Of a stretch of 64,000 bases of DNA, positions 11,427 through 22,989 are shown one piece after another. A model generated the notes under the pieces. That model was not told where the DNA came from and did not search any database. It saw nothing but the letters and a program-made list of their open reading frames with translations. The number at the start of each line of letters is the position of its first letter. Within the stretch, counting starts at the first letter, position 1. Source of the stretch: Macrosoma leucophasiata (Eukaryota > Arthropoda > Insecta > Lepidoptera > Hedylidae). Both the position numbers and the translations under genes were made by a program. The DNA is taken from the NCBI GenBank assembly GCA_036365455.1, contig JAWQUS010000027.1, positions 18,650,501-18,714,500 on the forward strand. Reading direction: 5' to 3'.

Positions 11427-11806
11427 AAAATAGCATCGCTATTAACGCATTTTGCCAGTGTCAAGTTAAACGATATTTCGTATTCGTATAAAAGCGGCGT
11501 TAAGGTTAGAATCAGTCAGTCAGTTATTTATTTATTATGTCAGTCAAGTGAGTCACAGTCAGTAATTCGAGTAAAGCGATGGCTACTTTACCAGAACATT
11601 TACAATGAAGTTTTGGAGGCAACCTGAAAGGCCGTGTTTTCGCACTGTTATTCTATTTCACTATACACAGGCACTGTACTAAACCTATATCAAAAAAATG
11701 CCACCAATTTTATTTAATATTACTCAAAAATACACCAAGAAAACGAAATAGAATAAGAGCACCACACGCCTCTTTCAAGGTTCCCGCCAAAACCTCCGAA
11801 GTTATA
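11427..11806 (+). mobile_element. palindromic MITE family G
   Basis: One of several copies (13942, 46343, 46703, 46970 minus, 52481) of an element reading catcgctatt...ccagtgtcaag at the left and caaggttcccgccaaaac at the right. The segment ttttggaggcaacctgaaag inside it is an imperfect reverse complement of the right end, so the right half is a roughly 200-base inverted-repeat unit. It is non-coding and lies in intron 7 of copy 1. Confidence 0.6.
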
Positions 11807-11867
11807 CTTAGTTAAATATGGAGGACACCTCGTACAACAGTGAGTTAAATACCTAAAACAACACACT

Positions 11868-12002
11868 AGTCATCATTTCAGCCAATAGACGTCCACTGCT
11901 GAACAAAGGCCTCCCACCAAAGAGTGCCACAACGAACGGTCCTGGGCCGCCCTCATCCAGCGATTGCCCGCGACCTTCACCAGATCGTCGAAAACTACGA
12001 TC
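11868..12002 (-). mobile_element. RTE-type LINE C-terminal fragment
   Basis: On the minus strand this reads as the end of an RTE-type reverse transcriptase frame (DDLVKVAGNRWMRAAQDRS, then a degenerate stop region) and finishes in ATG/CAT repeats. Related fragments: 25290-25690 (+), 54397-54566 (-), and shorter bits near 200-270 and 16152-16180. Confidence 0.65.
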
Positions 12003-12528
12003 AGTGCAATAAAATAAAAAATAGTTTAATTTGAAGTCCTTAACACATACCTACCTACTTAAAAACAGGTTCGTTTTCTTTAGACTGTGCTTAAACGTGA
12101 TGTGAAATGAAAGCAGTTGGTCTGTTGCTTTTTTATTTTGAAAAAACCTAAAGAATTGTACCTAAGTAAGTCGTTAACAATTTATTATTGATTTCAGGTG
12201 GAATTCCTGGGTCATAACACGTGCATGGTGAAAATAATGGATGAACTTCTTATTTGGAAATAAATACAATTTTTATAAAAATGAATTTAAGTTAGGTACT
12301 TACCCAAGTATTACGTTATTGTAAACTCAATTAAATGAAAATAAGTTTGGAATTGAATTCTATTCTATTTAGAAATACTACTTAGTCGTAGATATGTGTA
12401 CGTAGGTATATTAATCGTTTTATAAAAGTAATTTATTCGTAATGTAAATTCATACACAGGTTCCTACATTTCATGTATTGCGGTCACATTTCAAACACTG
12501 GATGATCACTGACTTAATTAAAACAGTA

Positions 12529-12670
12529 TTACGGCTATATACTCAAACGTCACTTAAATCGAAGTGGGACTTAAAAGTTTTCTGTCTTTATAAAACACGT
12601 TCAAACGATAGAGATAGTGCACATTTGAGCGTTGCTTAAAATTGAGTGACGTTTGAGTATTCGGCCATTA
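12529..12670. mobile_element. short TIR element (MITE)
   Basis: Left end atactcaaacgtcactt and right end gtgacgtttgagtat are inverted repeats extending about 28 bases, with a 90-base non-coding centre. It lies between the convergent copies 1 and 2. The flanks (TTA/TA) suggest a short target duplication, but the class is not certain. Confidence 0.65.
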
Positions 12671-12941
12671 AAGTAGTCACTAGCAGTATTAAAGGGATAA
12701 ATGGCACTTCGAATTAAAGTCAGGAGAGGTTGTAATACGATCTAATCCGAGGAGGTTTTCCGTGACTATGGTGGTTGATTGCACACGTGTTAAAATTGGG
12801 CATAGGTTCGTGAGGAACATAGTTTATATTTTTCCAAATTCTAGAGGACTGCTAGACAACGTGAGTTACGAGTGATAAGCAGGTATAAGTAACCAGATTT
12901 ATTTTGTTTTTCAAAATGAATAGCCAGTTTAATACGAACCT

Positions 12942-12947
12942 TTTATT
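12942..12947 (-). terminator. poly(A) signal of copy 2
   Basis: AATAAA on the minus strand, 64 bases past the copy 2 stop codon at 13011-13013. This is the first canonical hexamer after the stop. No transcript evidence is available. Confidence 0.5.
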
Positions 12948-13010
12948 AATAAGTAGTAGATACATACAATAACATGTAATATTTCGGAAAATGAGAGATT
13001 AAAGCTTGAG

Positions 13011-16000
13011 TCAGCCCCAAGTTAACAGTTCATCCATCAATTCCTCTAATCGAGGATTTCCATTGAAACGTTGTATCTGAAAAAATAACAGGAGAGGGAA
13101 TTAAATATTAAGGAGCTTAAATATGCACGTATAATTTATTTAGACTAGCGTCCCGCCCCAGCTTCGTCCAGGTGAAATTTAGATGCTAATATAGAAATCT
13201 GTTTAGTCAGTAAGATTGTTAGTTGCTGCGGCGGTTGGTTGGTATATGACTTTACCCACCTCTGTCCGAATCTGTGCTTCAAGAGCCGCGAGCGTGTCGC
13301 GCGTGTACTGCATACTGCCGCATCGTTCCAGCTCCGCTATGCAGAACCGTTTCAACTCCTCATCCCGAGTATGTTGCTTCAAAATGTCTGATCTCGCTAA
13401 GGTTATCACTATTGCAAATATATATTTATAAACGCGTTTTTCAAGCTATGTTAGCAGGGCATAGAGCAACACGGGCCCCCAGCCGACCGGACGGGGCGTA
13501 GCCGTAAGCATGCAAACGGTTGCAAGCGATTTTGGTTTGTGATGAATTCAAAATTTTAAAAAGATTTCTATATTTCTATGCTTTGAACAACATCTGGTAA
13601 TGTTTAATACAATACCTACCATGTAATTAAAACTTAATTTTAAAAAGGATACGATATACTGGACTGTCTTTGTTGTTTTTGATAGCATGTATGATAGGTA
13701 GAGTAAATTTGCCTTCAGTTAAATCTTCACAGAATGTCCTTTTTTCAGCATACTGAAAGAAAAACACAAATTAATAAATAGCTTATAAAGTTTTGTACGG
13801 CCCAGTAATTTTCGGAACAGAGGCATCACAACTTGGGCCTCAGAATTGGGAACGAGTCTACAGTGAAATCTCTGGTTACATATAAATGTTTATAGTCAGT
13901 CTAAAGCAAGTCTGAAGTATTACAACGCACCTTTTTTTTCCTATCATAATGGCATCGCTTTTACGCATATTGCCAGTGTCAAGTGATATTTCGTATTAAT
14001 AAGCAACGTAAACGACGGAACGAAAACAACGGAAGTAATAAGCAACGTAAAAGTCAGAATCAGTCAGTCAATTTATCAGTCCGTCAGTCAGTCACAATCA
14101 GTAATTCGAATAAAGCGATGGCTACTTTACCAGAACTTTTATAATGAAGTTTTGGAGGCAACCCGAAAGAACGTGTTTTCGTACTGTTATTCTATTTCAC
14201 TATACACAGGCACTGTAATAAACCTATATCAAACAAGATACCATCAATTTTACGAAATATAACTCCAAAACACACCAAGAAAATGAAATAAAATAAGAGC
14301 ACCACACGCCTCTTTCAAGGTTCCCGCCAAAACTCCACAACGCACCTTATTTACCATGTAAGTAAACTGTATGCTTGTTTTGTTTGCTACATAAATAAAA
14401 TAGGTACACAGTCGAAGCATTAGGATTCAAACAAGAAGTAGGCAGTTAAAAGGCTTTTACACGATACGGTATTCAGGCTCCGGCAGAAAGGGTGGGATTA
14501 TGTGTCTATCCGGTCGACAGGGCCCTAACTCAGTCACAGTACAAATATGAACAGTATCGAAACTACGTAAAAACGTTGAAACGGCGTAATCACACAAACA
14601 TGCGCATTAACGAGGCCCCTAAGCGGTTCTCGCGGTGCTGCAGCTCCGAGTCACTCGCTGCTCGAGCGTCGATGCGCATGTTTGTGTGAGTGTGCCGTTT
14701 TGAACCTTTTTTTACGTAGTTTCCATACTGTTCATATTTGTACTGTGTGTAGTTAGGGCGTTAGGCTGACCGGGCCGCTCCGGTCGAAATTAGGACCCTA
14801 ACTTCCTAAATGTTATACACTTCCCTGACCCTTGCTATTGTACCTGAATACCGTGCCGTGTAATAAGTCCATTAGTTCTTTGAAGATATGTATTATATAA
14901 GGTTGGGGAAAAAGTTTCTTCGCATTTTTTAAGATAATTCAAAACATTTTTTAATACAGTTTATTTAAATTTAACTAAAGTATGTATGTACCATTTTGTT
15001 CGATAACCTTTTGCCATCTTGTAGGTAGGGACATGATCCCATTGCTATAAAAATTTTGGGACTTCTCATCAAAATACCGCGACAAGTGGATTTGGCAGTC
15101 CTCTCGTGATGTTAACCTAACATTGCATAAAGAATTCTGAAGAGACCGAAACAGGTGGAAATCTGAAGGTGCAAGGTCAGGACTATACGGCGGATGCATT
15201 AACACCTCCCAGCCAAAGTCTCTTAATTTTTGCTGAGTGGCTATAGATGTGTGAGGTCTAGCGTTATCATGATGAAACACCACACCCCTTCTGTTGATCA
15301 ATTCCGGCCGCTTTCTTTCAACTTCTTGCTTTAATCTCATCAGTTGTTCGCAGTAGAGTTCAGAATCGATAGTCCTGCCTGGTGGTAATAGCTCATAATG
15401 AATAATGCCCTTCCAATCCCACGACACACACAACATCACCTTATTGCGAGTTAACCCGGGTTTCGCCACAGTCTGTGAAGCCTGACCGGCCTTTGACCAC
15501 GACCTTTTTCGCACGTTCTTGTCGTACGTGATCCACTTTTCATCACCAGTTACCAGCTTCTTCAAAAATGATTCGGTTTCATTACGTCGTAATAAAGAAT
15601 CACAAATGAGTACACGGTTCATTAGGTTTCTTTCAGTGAGCTCGTGAGGTACCCAAATATCGAGCTTTTTTTTGTACCCAACTTTTTCAAATGCGCCAAA
15701 ACTCTTTTGTGATCAATTCTCAGTTCTTCAGCTAGCTTCTGGCGTTGCATTTTTACCTTTTTTGTAGTAAAATTTTAAAATGTATCGAATTTCTTCATTA
15801 GATTCACTCATCTTGACAGTACGAAAAACAAATAAAAATCACACATTTGCCTAATTTGAATTTGCAATTACGTTCTTTAAAATTTTAACTTTTAATGATA
15901 CCAAAACCAGCCAGATACAAATACTACAGCCAAAGAGATTTTATTACAAGTTATCATACATACTATAATGCGAAAAGACTTTTTTCCCAACCTATTATTT

Positions 16001-19000
16001 CCGTAGCTAGTAGTAGCACGTAGCTTGTAGCCGCGTAGCTCTACGTCATCGATGTGGGACTGGAGGCCCTCTTTGTCCGAACCCATCGACCATACAACAA
16101 GGTTGTATGGCCCGAGTATGTCTGTCCCCGTAATAACGGGGGTGTGGTTTTCATCATCATATCAGCCAAAAAATGTCCACTGCTACGTTTTAAAATCCTT
16201 TATCCTTGGTTTTATTGGGATTTTTAAATTTTCTGGAAGTTTCCCAGTACCTCGGAGTTTGGTAATGTGTCCGGTGATGGCAACAGGTTCGCCACCTATT
16301 ACATGGTGGGGTGGCGTATTTACTGGTAGTAGAGCTCCAGTGACGGAGCTCGCGGGCGTAGGCACCACCGCATTACCTAATATACTTGCCGCTAAATGGT
16401 AGTGTTCAGCACTATCGTGTTCCGGTCAGCTGGTAATGTTTGGCCCTGTAATTTCCGGCACAGAGGCATAACACCTTAGGCCTCAGGAGTGGTAACGCAT
16501 CTGCATTTTGACCTTGGTCTTTATGTGGGTGTCTATAGGCTGCAGTCATCACTTAACATCAATGTGAACTACATGCTTGTTTGCCACTTCCATTACATAA
16601 AAAACATGGGCCAAAACGTAACCGGCTTTGTGGGTGTTAGTGTATGCTTGAATGCATGCATTTACCTCTGCCTTCCCCTTCGGGGATTACAGGCGTGTAG
16701 TTACGTAATTTATTTAACCTTTCAAGCACAATAAAAGTACACGAGGCGGACTTAATGCTAGGTAACATTCTCTACCAGTCAACCTTAAGGTTGTGTAGAA
16801 AACTCAATGTGGTAGTGCAATTGAAAATTTCGCGAAGGAAAAGAATAAAGCTGTAAGTATAATAAACTTACATTAAACTAAATATCCTAACGATTTTTTT
16901 TAATGTAATGGAAGTGGCAAACAACCATGCAGTTCACATTGATGTTAAGTGAATACCAAGGCCAAATTGCCTATGCGTTACTGCTCCTGAGGCCTAAGGT
17001 GTCTATGCCTCTGTGCCGGAAATGGCCGGAAATTACAGGGTCGTACATTACCGCCTGACCGGAACACGATAGTGCTGAACACTACCATTTAGCGGCAAGT
17101 ATATCAGGTAATGCGGTGGTGCCTATGCCCGAGAGCTCCGTCACTGGAGCTCTACCACCAGTAAATATAATATACAATAACTTAAATACACATATAAATA
17201 CATATATTTTCCTTTATCTACTTAAGTAATTAGTAGGACATGTCAATAAGATAAATCGAAGCATAACTCTGTATTTTGAGGAAAAAAGTAATGTTAAAAT
17301 TGAAACTTACTTTCTCTGAGCATAGACCCCAGTAGTCGTCTAGAATTTGTATATATAATCCGAAATTCCATGAAAAAAATGTGAAGTCTGTTTTGTTGTC
17401 GCTGAAAATTTGCATCAGACTTGAAGCCAAATGGGGGGCACACCCTGTTTCTTAAAAGAAAGAAATATCTCAGTGCAGTATTAGACAATAAAATACGCCT
17501 ATACGCACAGCCCCACAGTAGGTATAAACCTGTGTCGGGGGCGCCGTTGTACACATACAACACATACACAAACACCCAGATCCGAAACAAATGTCGGTAG
17601 GCCATACGAATGCGGGGATGGAACCCGCGACCCTTCGAATCTAACGGTCATTTCACACCGCTGGACTAACCGGGTCGTCAATAAGATTGGCTGGTTCCCT
17701 CGACTTCATTCGCGTACTTTTTTTTTGGCACAAGACGTAGCCTAGATCGATTCGATCTTTCTCCATGTGATATTTTGATCTTAATAGACTCAGCGGCTTA
17801 GTCGTGACAGCGTAATGGCCACACCACGGTTATTGCGTGAGACATACAGAGTTATTTCATACTTTTCACACTCAAGACAAAAATACCTTTACTAACTTCC
17901 AATCTTTCGTTTCGTTGAATTTCCACGCAAAAACCTTTCAAAAAATGTGTATTTACAATTAATTATAAGCACCCAAAAAGAAGGTGAGCTGTCGGAGAAT
18001 GCAATTTATTATCTAAGAACGAAGATCTTTAATAAAAGTTAGTTATTTTACTGAATTGACATTGAATTTATGAAAACAGTACATTTTATATTAGGTTCCT
18101 GACTTTTGTTCTCTAAGCCTGGGTTGCACCATGATATTTGTTATAATAATAATAATAATGGCAACCCATTATACGTCCCACTGCTGGGTACAACTCTCCC
18201 CCCTTTTTTGGGGGGAGGGCGCTGCTCCAATGCGGATTGGTGGAGGTGTTGGGGTGTACCCGGTGTCGGATGTTTTCAAACCGCCCATAAGGCCTCCGAC
18301 AAGGTTTAACGACTGCTATCTATCGATAGCAACCGGGACCGACGGCTTAACGTGCCCTCCGAAGCACGGAAACGCGCATTTAATTTGCCACGATATTTGT
18401 TAAAGTTAAGGTTATTATAACATTTCACATCCTGCTCTAACTTAGAGAAATATGTTAAAGTTAGAGAACGATGTGAAATGTTACAATAACTTTTACAAAT
18501 ATCTTGGTGCAACCCAGGCTTATAAGTGTTCATTACCAAATTGTCATCATCAAATAATGCAAGTCACTTTTAATACAAACTTACTTTATTATAAACTCAT
18601 GTTCCTTGGAATGCACTGTTATCAATTCATGGATTCAGTAAAATTACTTAAGTAAAAGATAAAAACTCACTTAGCTTAAGCATATTCTTATATTCTTCCT
18701 CTGAAGGGCATTGCAAGTTATCACGCCAGTGCATTTCTAAAAATTGACCCCGGAAATACTGCATTAGACATCTTGATAGGGCGGATATTGCCTAAAAACA
18801 TGGACTATTCGTTGAGTACTTTCAAATAACATCAGACTTCAATTATTTGGGACTTGAGAGTTATCTTCATACACAGGGTTAATTTAAATTAGCGCATCAC
18901 CTCTTACAGGCAGCCTCTCTAAATCAATCCCATACAATCCATTAAATTTGTTCTACGACAAAAGAGCATTGCCGCCGCTGCGTCACCCCGCAATCCCGCT

Positions 19001-22000
19001 TCTCACTGTACGTGGCGATATTTTGCCAAGGCAAAGGTTGCATTAGAGCCAGGGCAACGGTTGCGCCGTATAACTGTGGGCGTCGTCAACTTGGTGGGGA
19101 CGCCCGTCACCTTTGTTGTTGCATCTGAGTGCCGAAGAAGCCCGCTGCAAACATCGATAATAGAGAAGAGGTTGAGAGCGCAGCCGGACCTGGATGCCAA
19201 CACCATGGCGACACGAGTCCACGGTGCCCACCTTCTCCAACACAGCCCCAAGGGGGTGCCAAACGCCGCCCTGCAGCCGCAGGGCAGGAGAACCTGCAGC
19301 AGAGGGGGATGCCCCGGAGCTGCATCCGCGTTGCGCGAATGGTGCGCGCGAAGACCAGTGATGGCATACCTACACCAAGGGTAAATGCCAGTTAAGAGGC
19401 AAAATAATAATTTTGTATGGGGATATTTAACTTTTTAAAACTATGATTTTTAAAAAGTCGTAGAACAAATGTGTTTGGAATTAATGTAGAGAGCCTTCAA
19501 GAGGTGATGCGCTAATTTCGAATAACCCTGTATATTTTTTTTTACAGAGAAATTGAAATAAGAATTAGTGGGACTTGAAGCGGGACTTAAACCCGCGATC
19601 ACTGGGATCTCAGGGTGCGTTTTTGGGGTTATTGCACTCGAGCGAAGCCTGGGGTCGCTGCTAGTTTTAAGTGTTTGGTAGTCTTATCGAGTAGGTATTT
19701 GCATCTTGAAGAATTTAGGAATTAAAGGAAAGATGAAAATAATTTACTAGAAGATAAATTATTAGTAGCCTAGTGGTAGCAAGGCACTACTACTACGCTG
19801 GGGTCCTGGATTCGATTCCCGGACGGGGGATATTAGAAAAAACGGTGTGAAATCCTTTATCTCGGGTTCTATTGGGATTTTTCCATTTTCTGGAAGTTTC
19901 CCAGTACCTCGAAGTTTGGTGGCCTGTTACATGGGCCAAAACGTAACCGGCGCATCGTGGGTGTTTGCATGTACGTTTGAACGCATGCATTTGCCTCTGC
20001 TCACCTCTTCGGGATTACAGGTGGCTACGTTTAGAAGGTTAATTTATTTATTTACCAACGGGTGTCCAAGTTGCAACGCATTATCTACTGTTATTGCAAT
20101 CGCGTATCCGGCTGAGTTGGCAGTCATGCCACTGCCGTAAGTAACGTGAGCTGCAGGCATACCATTTCGGCGCTTGGAGTCATCGCTGATGTCGTCTATG
20201 CTAAAATAAAAATTAGAAAATATTTTTTGGCATATATCAAGAAGATCAGGCTTTAAGAAAAGCAAGGCATTAACATCTCTTCATGCAGAGCTCTTATGAT
20301 GGAGTACGACTCTTAACAAGCTTTACCTGCATCAGCACAAACCTCTTCAGGCTTTTTGATGTAGTTCAAATTGAACAATAGTTATAATAGGTTGGGGAAA
20401 AAGTCTTTTCGCATTATAGTATGTATGAACTTGTAATAAAATCTCTTTGGCTGTAGGATTTGTATCTGGCTGGTTTTGGTATCATTGAAAGTTAAAATTT
20501 TAAAGAACATAATTCCAAATTCAAATTAGGCAAATGTGTGATTTTCATTTGTTTTTCGTATTGTCAAGATGAGTGAATCTAATGAAAAAATTCGACACAT
20601 TTTAAAATTTTACTACAAAAAAGGTAAAAATGCAAAGCAAGCCGCGAAAAAAATTTGCGATGTTTATGGCCCTAGTGCAGTGTCTGTGAGAGTAGCACAA
20701 ATTTGGTTTAAGCGTTTTCAATCCGGAATTTTTGATGTCAAAGATGCACCTCGCTCTGGTCGCCCTATTACGGATAAAATGGATGCCATTTTTGAAAAAG
20801 TGGACCAAGATCGACATATCAGTAGTTACGACGTAGCTGAAGAACTGAGAATTGATCACAAAACAGTTTTGGCGCATTTGAAAAAAGCTGGGTACAAAAA
20901 AAAGCTCGATATTTGGGTACCTCACGAGCTCACTGAAAGAAACCTAATGAACCGTGTACTCATTTGTGATTCTTTATTACGACGTAATGAAACCGAATCA
21001 TTTTTGAAGAAGCTGATAACTGGTGATGAAAAGTGGATCACGTAAGACAAGAACGTGCGAAAAAGGTCGTGGTCAAAGGCCGGTCAGGCTTCACAGACTG
21101 TGGCGAAACTCGGGTTAACTCGCAATAAGGGGATGTTGTGTGTGTGGTGGGATTGGAAAGTAAGGGAATTCATTATGAGCTATTACCACCAGGCAGGACT
21201 ATCGATTCTGAACTCTACTGCGAACAACTGATGAGATTAAAGTAAGAAGTTGAGAGAAAGCGGCCGGAATTGATCAACAGAAGGGGTGTGGTGTTTCATC
21301 ATGATAACGCTAGACCTCACACATCTATAGCCACTCAGCAAAAATTAAGAGAGTTTGGCTGGGAGGTGTTAATGCATCCGCTGTATAGTCCTGACCTTGC
21401 ACCTTCAGATTTCCACCTGTTTTGGTCTCTTCAGAATTCTTTATGCAATGTTAGGTTAACATCACGAGAGGACTGCCAAATCCACTTGTCGCGGTATTTT
21501 GGTGAGAAGTCCCAAAGTTTTTATAGCAATGGGATCATGTCCCTACCTACAAGATGGCGAAAGGTTATCGAACAAAATGGTACATACATACTTATTTTAG
21601 TTTAATTTAAATAAACTATATTAAAAAATGTTTAGAATTATCTTAAAAAATGCGAAGAAACTTTTTCCCCAACCTAATATGTATGTTTAAATAAATAAAT
21701 AAAAAAAAGTTAGGCAGCAAGGGTAGCAACGTATTTATGTTTTGACCGTTTTATCTACGCAAGTAGATAATCTGAAGGCTACAGTATTCACTCATCTCTA
21801 TCTCTTCTCTTCTCTATGTCTCTTCTCGCTCTATATATAATTATATAAAATTCTTGTGTCACAATGTTAGTTACCATACTCCTTCCTCCGAAACGGCTGG
21901 AGCGTTTCTCATTAAAATACCAACAAATATTTTTTTCGATATCTTGGACGTTTTTTTTCTAAGGCGATACGAAGTTTGTCGGGGCAGCTCATTAATATAA

Positions 22001-22917
22001 ACTGAAAGCTTGTTTGCCATTATTAAATACAGTGGAGAGGCTCTATCAGCGTTAACTGTAATCTACTTAGAAAAAAAAAACATACTTAATTACACTTATG
22101 ATTTCGAGATTCGGAAGAAAGAGACCCTCAGAGTTTCTCAATCTTATCGTTTTATGGTTACTAGCTTAGTTAGCGTTCAGTTACTACAAAATTCAAATTA
22201 CTTACGCAATCAAGGAACTACCCAAAACTTTTAACAGATTACTGATGTGGTTAACTTTGTTTTCGTCCAACTTGAGCCAATGGTTGAGCGCCAAAACGTA
22301 TTTGGTCATTAAAATATTAAAAGAAGTGTGTTCGACGTGCTTCACTGGAGACAATATTTCCTTAAAAAATAATTAAGAAATAATGAAGCTTGCAATTTTG
22401 ATTTATCTAACTTGCCTATAAATATACACCTTTCATAATAAATAAAATACGCCTACACTCATAGTCTACTAGGTTTAAACCTGTGACGTGGGTGTCGTTG
22501 TTCACATACAACACGGCCCTGTAATTTCCGCCACAGAGCCAACACCTTAGGCTTCAGGATTGGTAACGCATTTGCATTTTGAGCTTGGTCTTTTTGTAAG
22601 TGTCTATAGGCTGCAGTCATCACTTCCATTACTTACCTATATAAAAAAAAACACCTATACAAATCTAGTAGGCCCAGAACTAAGAAGGATTATAAAGATT
22701 TTAAATAAATGGATTTGATCGTTAAAAAAAACACTAACACTAAGAAGCTTACCTTCTCGTACTTGTCGCTATCAAATATTGGCACTTGAAGTTCACTTTC
22801 TCGTATATTTTGCTTTTGAAAGCATATTTGTGATGATAAGTGTCTCACATGCTTTGGCTTGTTTGAAAAACATCTCCATGTTTGCCATGATGATTGGTAT
22901 ATTTTATTCTTGATCAT
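13011..22917 (-). CDS. GGPPS-derived terpene synthase-like gene, copy 2 (intact)
   Basis: Eight exons on the minus strand: 22917-22753, 22360-22206, 20200-20056, 18791-18671, 17450-17311, 13752-13653, 13387-13260, 13076-13011; 339 codons, no internal stop, all boundaries GT/AG. Expected fold: all-alpha trans-prenyltransferase. Motif 1 DDISD is at residues 109-113, followed by RRNG; KTG at the exon 4/5 junction; motif 2 DDYWG at 233-237; [12 protein letters not shown] after it. The IPP-contact GKxxR reads FNILM, the His before motif 1 is Gly, and the second Arg of RRG is Asn. I predict a terpene synthase acting on a prenyl diphosphate; prenyl elongation looks unlikely. Exon 1 encodes a basic leader with RHLSS near residue 24. 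An upstream ATG at 22959 is in frame but lies at or before the expected transcription start. Confidence 0.85.
13942..14336 (+). mobile_element. palindromic MITE family G copy
   Basis: Second full copy of the element at 11427, from the catcgctttt block to gttcccgccaaaactcc. A run of gtcagtcagt-type repeats lies in the middle. It is in intron 5 of copy 2. Confidence 0.6.
14457..14863. mobile_element. 407-base MITE with long inverted repeats
   Basis: Ends TTACACGATACGG and, inverted, TTACACGGCACGG. Internal inverted arms (acagtacaaatatgaacagta, and cacaaacatgcgca) make it a long imperfect hairpin. Its short open frames simply reflect the GC-rich core. It lies in intron 5 of copy 2, next to a mariner. 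Confidence 0.7.
14901..15992 (-). mobile_element. mariner element, internally deleted
   Basis: Terminal inverted repeats GGTTGGGGAAAAAGT (14901) and the complement CCCAACC ending at 15992, next to TA. It belongs to the same family as the element at 20390-21674 but in opposite orientation. Relative to that copy it lacks roughly 190 bases in the 5' third of the transposase, around 15745. Both lie in introns of copy 2. Confidence 0.85.
14975..15622 (-). pseudogene. mariner transposase, C-terminal two thirds
   Basis: 215-codon open frame covering the catalytic part of a mariner transposase: TGDEKWITY (first Asp), HHDNARPH (second Asp) and SPDLAPSDFHLF (third Asp, 34 residues on; D,D34D). The start of the transposase (ATGAGTGAATCT at about 15813) is present but joined out of frame by the internal deletion. 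The helix-turn-helix DNA-binding part is therefore mostly lost, and the element cannot move itself. The remaining frame is clean, so decay is recent. Confidence 0.85.
16185..16700 (+). mobile_element. tRNA-derived SINE-B, truncated and interrupted
   Basis: Body of the SINE seen whole at 54702 and 19762: tcctttatc...ttctattgggattttt...ctggaagtttcccagtacct, resuming after 16604 with tgggccaaaacgtaaccggc and ending ccccttcggggattacaggc. The tRNA-like head is missing here. A SINE-A copy splits it at 16322-16609, with ACATGG repeated on both sides as a target duplication. Confidence 0.65.
16322..16609 (+). mobile_element. SINE-A copy nested in SINE-B
   Basis: Complete SINE-A, from ggtagtagagctccagtgac to cacttccattacataaaaaa, inserted into the SINE-B body with ACATGG on both sides. 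This orders the two insertions: SINE-B is older at this locus. Confidence 0.75.
16705..16795 (-). mobile_element. LINE 3'-end fragment (AAAT tail)
   Basis: Minus-strand copy of the cattaagtccgcct LINE 3' end, with AAAT repeats on the left side (16705-16712). It abuts the 3' end of the SINE-B copy. Confidence 0.55.
16903..17164 (-). mobile_element. SINE-A copy
   Basis: Minus-strand copy from atggaagtggcaaacaacca to ggagctctaccaccagt, with an internal duplication of aaatggccgg near 17025 and a deletion in the tail-proximal part. It lies in intron 5 of copy 2, about 150 bases downstream of exon 5. Confidence 0.75.
18144..18395 (-). mobile_element. 5S-like SINE, 5'-truncated
   Basis: Body and TAA-type tail of the family at 31281; the 5S-like head is absent, ending at gcatttaatttgccac. 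A 50-base inverted pair (18394-18440 against 18452-18510, gatgtgaaatgtta type) lies beside it. Confidence 0.65.
18873..19531. mobile_element. 659-base TIR element with GC-rich core
   Basis: Outer ends are inverted: acagggttaa...attagcgcatcacctctt at the left and its complement at the right, including an exact 20-base match. The core (about 19010-19390) is unusually GC-rich with several overlapping short frames, none recognised. A shorter relative with the same ends lies at 47981-48272. It lies in intron 3 of copy 2. Confidence 0.65.
19762..20037 (+). mobile_element. tRNA-derived SINE-B
   Basis: The head has an A-box-like tagcctagtggtagc and a B-box-like ggattcgattcc, typical of a tRNA-derived pol III promoter. 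A conserved body and an end at cttcgggattacaggtggct follow. It is slightly shorter than the copy at 54702. It ends just 18 bases from exon 3 of copy 2. Confidence 0.75.
20390..21674 (+). mobile_element. mariner element, full length but defective
   Basis: 1285 bases between GGTTGGGGAAAAAGT and the inverted end CCCCAACC, flanked by TA on both sides. It contains one transposase gene, now broken. It lies in intron 2 of copy 2, in opposite orientation to its relative at 14901. Confidence 0.9.
20569..21605 (+). pseudogene. mariner transposase with stop and frameshifts
   Basis: The frame starts MSESNEK and runs 158 codons through the paired helix-turn-helix DNA-binding region (KAGYKKKLDIWVPHEL) to GDEKWIT. 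There TAA at 21043-21045 stands where the relative at 14975-15622 has a Tyr codon. Coding similarity continues with frame changes around 21100-21250. From 21270 it is open again through HHDNARPH and SPDLAPSDFHLF (D,D34D). The two mariner copies complement each other in which part is intact. Confidence 0.85.
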
Positions 22918-22980
22918 ATTTACAAATTGCTGAAACTGCCATAGGTACTTTCTGTGCAATATTTTAGCTGGACTATCGGC

Positions 22981-22987
22981 TTTTATA
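22981..22987 (-). promoter_or_regulatory. TATA box of copy 2
   Basis: TATAAAA on the minus strand, 64 bases upstream of the copy 2 start codon. A start about 30 bases downstream would give a short leader and favour the ATG at 22917. No initiator is certain. Weaker TATA-like sequences lie at comparable distance upstream of copies 3 (near 39190) and 4 (near 52150). Confidence 0.5.
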
Positions 22988-22989
22988 CT

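Larger units (their letters stand above)
5266..12263 (+). pseudogene. GGPPS-derived terpene synthase-like gene, copy 1 (disabled)
   Basis: Eight exons: 5266-5424, 6781-6935, 7282-7426, 7945-8065, 8141-8280, 10511-10604, 10903-11030, 12198-12263 (335 codons plus stop). Motif 1 is DDIEDN followed by YRDG; motif 2 is DDYLD; the lysine motifs are KCGFL and DGKFTLP. The GKxxR isopentenyl-diphosphate site is absent. Two defects are visible. First, an in-frame TAA at 8197-8199 (codon 213) cuts the protein before motif 2, where copy 4 has Glu. Second, exon 2 is preceded by TTTATG and not by AG; the next in-frame AG, at 6809-6810, would drop 10 residues. Intron 6 is U12-type. The Arg-rich N-terminus resembles a mitochondrial peptide. 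It is closest to copy 4 and convergent with copy 2. The stop could be allelic. Confidence 0.8.
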
